Source: DASUNQ01 sp035536455 (lineage in GTDB: Bacteria > Acidobacteriota > Thermoanaerobaculia > Multivoradales > UBA5704). Taken from it: 64,000 nucleotides of DNA. Positions 60,931 to 64,000 of the stretch are shown here, piece after piece; the first letter of the stretch is position 1, and the number at the start of each line of letters is the position of its first letter. Below the pieces are notes generated by a model. The model ran no database searches. It was not told where the DNA came from and saw only the letters and a list, made by a program, of their open reading frames with translations. The position numbers and the translations under genes were made by a program. The DNA lies in contig DATLOC010000003.1 in the NCBI GenBank assembly GCA_035536455.1, positions 38,349 to 102,348 on the forward strand, written 5' to 3'.

Positions 60931-61614
60931 ATGACCGCCAGACTTCGTGGCATTTCCCCATGGGCCGTCGCAGCGGGCTTCGCCCTCGTCCTGTCCGGCT
61001 CGCAGGCCTGGGCGCTCGCCAAGAAGGGCCCCAAGATCCCGGTCGGCGACGACCCGTCGCTCAAGGAGGGCTCGCCCCAGCTCGTCCTGATCGAGGTCTC
61101 GGACTTCCAGTGACCGTACTGCGGTCAAGGCGCCCGTGAGGTGCTGCCGCAGGTCTACGAGGAGTACGTCAAGAACGGGAAAGTCGAGCTCATCTTCCTC
61201 GATCTGCCCCTCCAGATGCACCCGCGCGCCCTCGACGCCGCCAAGGCGGCCGCCTGCGCCGGCGAGCAGCAAAAGTTCTGGGACATGCACCATCAACTGT
61301 TCGCGAACCAGCGGGCGCTCGCCGCGGACGACCTGGCGACCTACGCCAAGGAGCTCGGCCTCGACGTCGCCGCCTTCAAGTCGTGCCTGTCCAGCAACCG
61401 GCACCTCGCCGGGATCCGCGACGACGTGAGGATCGTCAACGGCCTGGGCGTTTACGGCACACCGTCGTTCCTGCTCGGGCGCCGGGTCCCGGGCGGCGAC
61501 AAGGTCGAGGTGCTGGACATCGTCAAGGGGTTGCCGCCGTACGCGATGCTCAAGGAGAAGCTCGACGCCCTGCTCGCCGCGACGCCCCCCGCGCGGTCCC
61601 CGCAGCGGCAGTAG
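60931..61614 (+). CDS. DsbA-like thiol oxidoreductase, probable selenoprotein (UGA as Sec at residue 61)
   Basis: The frame runs 60931-61614 with a single TGA at 61111-61113 and gives 227 residues. After a signal peptide (ends Q-A-W-A-L-A), the sequence is V-S-D-F-Q, TGA, P-Y-C-G, where DsbA-like proteins have C-P-Y-C. All later family features are intact: helical insert, H-Q-L-F, and the cis-Pro loop Y-G-T-P-S-F at Pro178. A stem-loop starts five bases after TGA (61119-61152). Selenocysteine therefore replaces the first active-site Cys, giving a U-x-x-C periplasmic oxidoreductase. AAGGAG precedes the ATG. A disabled gene is the alternative, but no other lesion is present. Confidence 0.8.
61119..61152 (+). 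promoter_or_regulatory. Putative bacterial SECIS stem-loop
   Basis: Outer stem CTGCGG/CCGCAG, internal loop TCAAG opposite TG, inner stem GCGCC/GGTGC and apical loop CGTGA. The apical loop begins 22 bases after the TGA and has G as its second base, matching bacterial SECIS rules for SelB binding. Drawn by eye. Confidence 0.6.
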
Positions 61615-61624
61615 GATCGCAGCC

Positions 61625-63139
61625 ATGGCTGCCAACTCCCCTCCGCCCGCAGCGCCTGCCGCGCCCCGCGCCGCGACCGGCATCGAAGGTCTCGACGACG
61701 TCCTGCGGGGAGGGTTCACCCCAAATCGGCTGTACCTGATCGAAGGCGTGCCCGGCTCGGGGAAGACGACGCTGGCGATGCAGTTCCTGATGGAGGGCGT
61801 CCGGCTCGGCGAGCCGGTCCTGTACGTGACCCTGTCGGAAACCGAGCAGGAGGTCCGCGAGGTGGCGGACTCGCACGGCTGGTCGCTGGACGGCATCACC
61901 GTTCGCGAGCTGGTGCCCTCGGAAGAGAGCCTGCGGCCGGACGATCAGTACACGATGTTCCACCCGTCGGAAGTCGAGCTGAACGAGACGACGAAGGCGA
62001 TCCTGACGGACGTCGAGCGGATCAAGCCGGCAAGGATCGTGTTCGATTCGCTTTCGGAGCTGCGCCTCCTGGCGGGCAACCCGCTGCGCTACCGCCGGCA
62101 GATCCTCGCCCTCAAGCAGTTCTTCACGGGCCGGAGCTGCACCGTGCTGCTGCTCGACGACCTGACCGGCACGAATCACGACTTGCAGGTCCAGAGCATC
62201 GCGCACGGCGTGGTGCGGCTGGAGCAGTTGAACCCCGAGTACGGCGCCGAGCGGCGGCGGCTCCTGGTCGTCAAGTACCGCGGCGTCGGCTTCCGCGGCG
62301 GCTTCCACGACTACATCATCCGGCGCGGCGGGCTCGACGTCTTTCCGCGGCTCGTCGCGGGCGAGCATCGCCTGACCCCGGCGGCGGAGAAGCTGGTCAG
62401 CGGCATCGCCGAGCTGGACACCTTGCTCGGCGGGGGCCTCGAGCACGGCACCAGCACCCTGATCGTCGGCGCGGCCGGATCCGGGAAGTCGTCGCTCGCC
62501 TCGCAGTTCGTGGAGTCGGCGGCCGAGAAGGGGCAGAAGGCTGCCCTGTTCATTTTCGACGAGAGCATCAATACCCTGCTGACCCGCAGCGCCGGCCTGG
62601 GGATCGACCTGCGGAAGCATCGGGACGCAGGCACGGTGACGATCAAGCCGGTGAACCCGGCCGAGCTGTCGCCGGGCGAGTTCGCGCACGCCATCCGCCG
62701 CGCCGTCGAGCGTGAGCGCGCGTCGGTGGTGGTCATCGACAGCTTGAACGGCTATCTCAATGCCATGCCCGAGGAGCGGTTCCTGATCATCCAGCTCCAC
62801 GAGCTGTTGACGTATCTCGGGCAGGCGGGGGTTGCCACGGTCCTCATCGGCGCCCATCACGGATTGATCGGCGGCGCGATGATCGCACCCGTCGACGCCA
62901 GCTATCTCGCCGACGCCGTGATCCTGCTGCGCTACTTCGAGGCGAGGGGGGAGGTCCGGCAGGCCATCTCCGTGGTGAAGAAGCGCGGAGGCGCGCACGA
63001 GCGGACGATCCGCGAGTTCCGGATGGAGCCGGGCCGGATCAGCATCGGACCGCCGCTGCGCGACTTCCGCGGCGTGCTCACCGGGGTGCCGGTCTTCGAG
63101 GCGGCGACCGGTCTGCCCCCGGAAGGAAGGACCTCCTGA
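61625..63139 (+). CDS. KaiC-like tandem RecA-fold ATPase
   Basis: A 504-residue protein with two KaiC domains. Walker A motifs are E-G-V-P-G-S-G-K-T-T near residue 40 and G-A-A-G-S-G-K-S-S near residue 283; Walker B-like strands are I-V-F-D-S-L-S-E-L and V-V-V-I-D-S-L-N-G-Y. Such stand-alone KaiC homologues outside cyanobacteria act as signalling ATPases, often with histidine kinases. Here the stop overlaps the start of a histidine kinase gene as CTGA, so they should form one pathway. No KaiA or KaiB gene is near. Confidence 0.92.
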   Translation: MAANSPPPAAPAAPRAATGIEGLDDVLRGGFTPNRLYLIEGVPGSGKTTLAMQFLMEGVRLGEPVLYVTLSETEQEVREVADSHGWSLDGITVRELVPSEESLRPDDQYTMFHPSEVELNETTKAILTDVERIKPARIVFDSLSELRLLAGNPLRYRRQILALKQFFTGRSCTVLLLDDLTGTNHDLQVQSIAHGVVRLEQLNPEYGAERRRLLVVKYRGVGFRGGFHDYIIRRGGLDVFPRLVAGEHRLTPAAEKLVSGIAELDTLLGGGLEHGTSTLIVGAAGSGKSSLASQFVESAAEKGQKAALFIFDESINTLLTRSAGLGIDLRKHRDAGTVTIKPVNPAELSPGEFAHAIRRAVERERASVVVIDSLNGYLNAMPEERFLIIQLHELLTYLGQAGVATVLIGAHHGLIGGAMIAPVDASYLADAVILLRYFEARGEVRQAISVVKKRGGAHERTIREFRMEPGRISIGPPLRDFRGVLTGVPVFEAATGLPPEGRTS

Positions 63140-64000
63140 CCGGAGCCGACCGCGAGCGGCCGGAGCAGCGGGTGCTGGTGCTGGCGCCGACGAGCCGGGA
63201 CGCGGCGCTGACCCGCGCCGTGTTCGACAGGGCCGGAATTCCCTGTCTCTGCTGCGGCGATCTGGACGAGATCTGCGCCCAGGCGGAGAGCGGCGCGGGG
63301 GCCCTCCTGCTGCCGGAGGAGGCCATCGACCAGGACCGGGGGAGCTGCCTGATCGAATGGTTGGCGCGCCAGCCGACGTGGTCCGATCTGCCCGTCCTCG
63401 TGCTCGCGCGGCCGGGGGCGGACTCCGCCGCCGTCGCCCAGGTCATGGACCTCCTGGGCAACGTCACGGTGGTGGAGCGGCCGACGCGCGTGGTGGCGCT
63501 GGTGAGCGCGGTCCGCGCGGCGTTGCGGGCGCGCCAGCGCCAGCTTCAGATCCGCGACCACCTCGCCGAGCGGCGGGAAGCCGACCGCCGCAAGGACGAG
63601 TTCCTCGCCATCCTCGGGCACGAACTCCGGAACCCGCTCGCCCCGATCCGCAGCGGCCTCGACCTGTTGAAGATGTCGGCGGCCGACACGGAGGTCGTGG
63701 ACATGATGAGCGGGCAGGTCGAGCACCTCGTCCGGCTGGTGGACGACCTGTTGGACGTGAGCCGCATCCTGCGGGGCAAGGTCGAACTGCGGCGGCGGCC
63801 GGTGGAGCTTTCGGAGGTCGTGCGGCGGGCGGCCGAGGCGGCCCGGGCGATGTTCGAGGCCGAGGGGCAGGGGTTCACGGTCACGCTGCCGGACGGGCCG
63901 GTCGGCCTGGACGCCGACCCGGTGCGGCTGTCGCAGGTCTTCACGAACCTGTTGACGAACGCCGGCAAGTACACCGAGCCGGGCGGGCGGATCATGCTCA
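63136..64000 (+). CDS. Sensor histidine kinase with a degenerate receiver-like N-terminus (3' end outside the window)
   Basis: The frame is open to the window end, giving the first 288 residues. Residues about 13-130 look like a receiver fold (V-L-V-L-A-P, L-P-V-L-V-L-A-R, V-V-E-R-P) but lack a recognisable phospho-acceptor Asp. The dimerisation domain follows with the H-box F-L-A-I-L-G-H-E-L-R-N-P-L-A-P (His162), and the ATPase domain begins with L-S-Q-V-F-T-N-L-L-T-N-A. CTG 63136 overlaps the KaiC stop and has AAGGAAGG five bases upstream; GTG 63172 is an alternative start. Confidence 0.88.
   Translation, partial: MTGADRERPEQRVLVLAPTSRDAALTRAVFDRAGIPCLCCGDLDEICAQAESGAGALLLPEEAIDQDRGSCLIEWLARQPTWSDLPVLVLARPGADSAAVAQVMDLLGNVTVVERPTRVVALVSAVRAALRARQRQLQIRDHLAERREADRRKDEFLAILGHELRNPLAPIRSGLDLLKMSAADTEVVDMMSGQVEHLVRLVDDLLDVSRILRGKVELRRRPVELSEVVRRAAEAARAMFEAEGQGFTVTLPDGPVGLDADPVRLSQVFTNLLTNAGKYTEPGGRIML

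Overview
This is a GC-rich bacterial chromosome segment with dense, overlapping genes. I infer an Acidobacteriota-like organism, possibly of the Thermoanaerobaculia type. The evidence is a relic of an ADOP-type (acidobacterial duplicated orphan) permease, a TonB receptor with an N-terminal carboxypeptidase-regulatory domain, several secreted families common in that phylum, and dispersed HPERSEGS-type repeats. No rRNA gene is present, so the taxonomy rests on protein families alone.

Layout. 0-3.6 kb: the end of a CCA-adding/poly(A) polymerase gene, a secreted unknown, rsmD, a GT-C-like membrane protein and a small KTSC protein. 3.6-15 kb (minus strand): one tightly overlapped operon nuoA-E-F-G-H-J-K-L-M-N-rex for respiratory complex I. 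nuoB, C, D and I are missing here. A Rex-operator-like palindrome lies just upstream of nuoA, so the NADH-sensing repressor made by the last gene probably controls the whole operon. 15-19.9 kb: a polysaccharide deacetylase, tRNA-Leu, and a small accessory patch holding two toxin-antitoxin pairs, a Cys-rich secreted peptide, an intact and a decayed DUF2255 gene, and a degenerate tandem repeat. 19.9-21.9 kb: GTPase Der and an EF-hand lipoprotein. 22.5-28.7 kb: a very large SpvB/FG-GAP/RHS protein of visibly lower GC. 28.8-38.4 kb: a PAN-domain protein and two adjacent giant proteins (1,267 and 1,525 aa) of unknown function. 38.4-45.2 kb: an IHF/HU subunit, a MerR regulator, tRNA-Pro, secreted and membrane proteins, a beta-barrel gene with an in-frame TGA, and an acyl-CoA synthetase. 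45.2-46.3 kb: HigBA and the ADOP relic. 46.3-55.9 kb: a probable purine/ureide catabolic cluster (FAD and 2Fe-2S subunits of a xanthine-dehydrogenase-type enzyme, TonB receptor, amidase, FdrA/AllF, AllG). 56-60.1 kb: a caspase-like protease cassette (TPR protein, caspase, secreted partner, DUF4384 protein). 60.2-64 kb: DUF2277, an unknown, a DsbA-like thiol oxidoreductase, a KaiC-like ATPase and the start of a histidine kinase.

Main discoveries. The DsbA-like gene has TGA exactly where the first active-site cysteine belongs (U-P-Y-C), followed by a well-placed stem-loop; it is a strong selenoprotein candidate. Several genes appear to start at CTG, the best case being nuoA with a perfect AGGAGG seven bases upstream. 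The two giant genes at 30-38.4 kb are the best candidate for an undescribed system, and the caspase cassette is a second one. Nothing resembling CRISPR, a prophage or an intact insertion sequence was seen.
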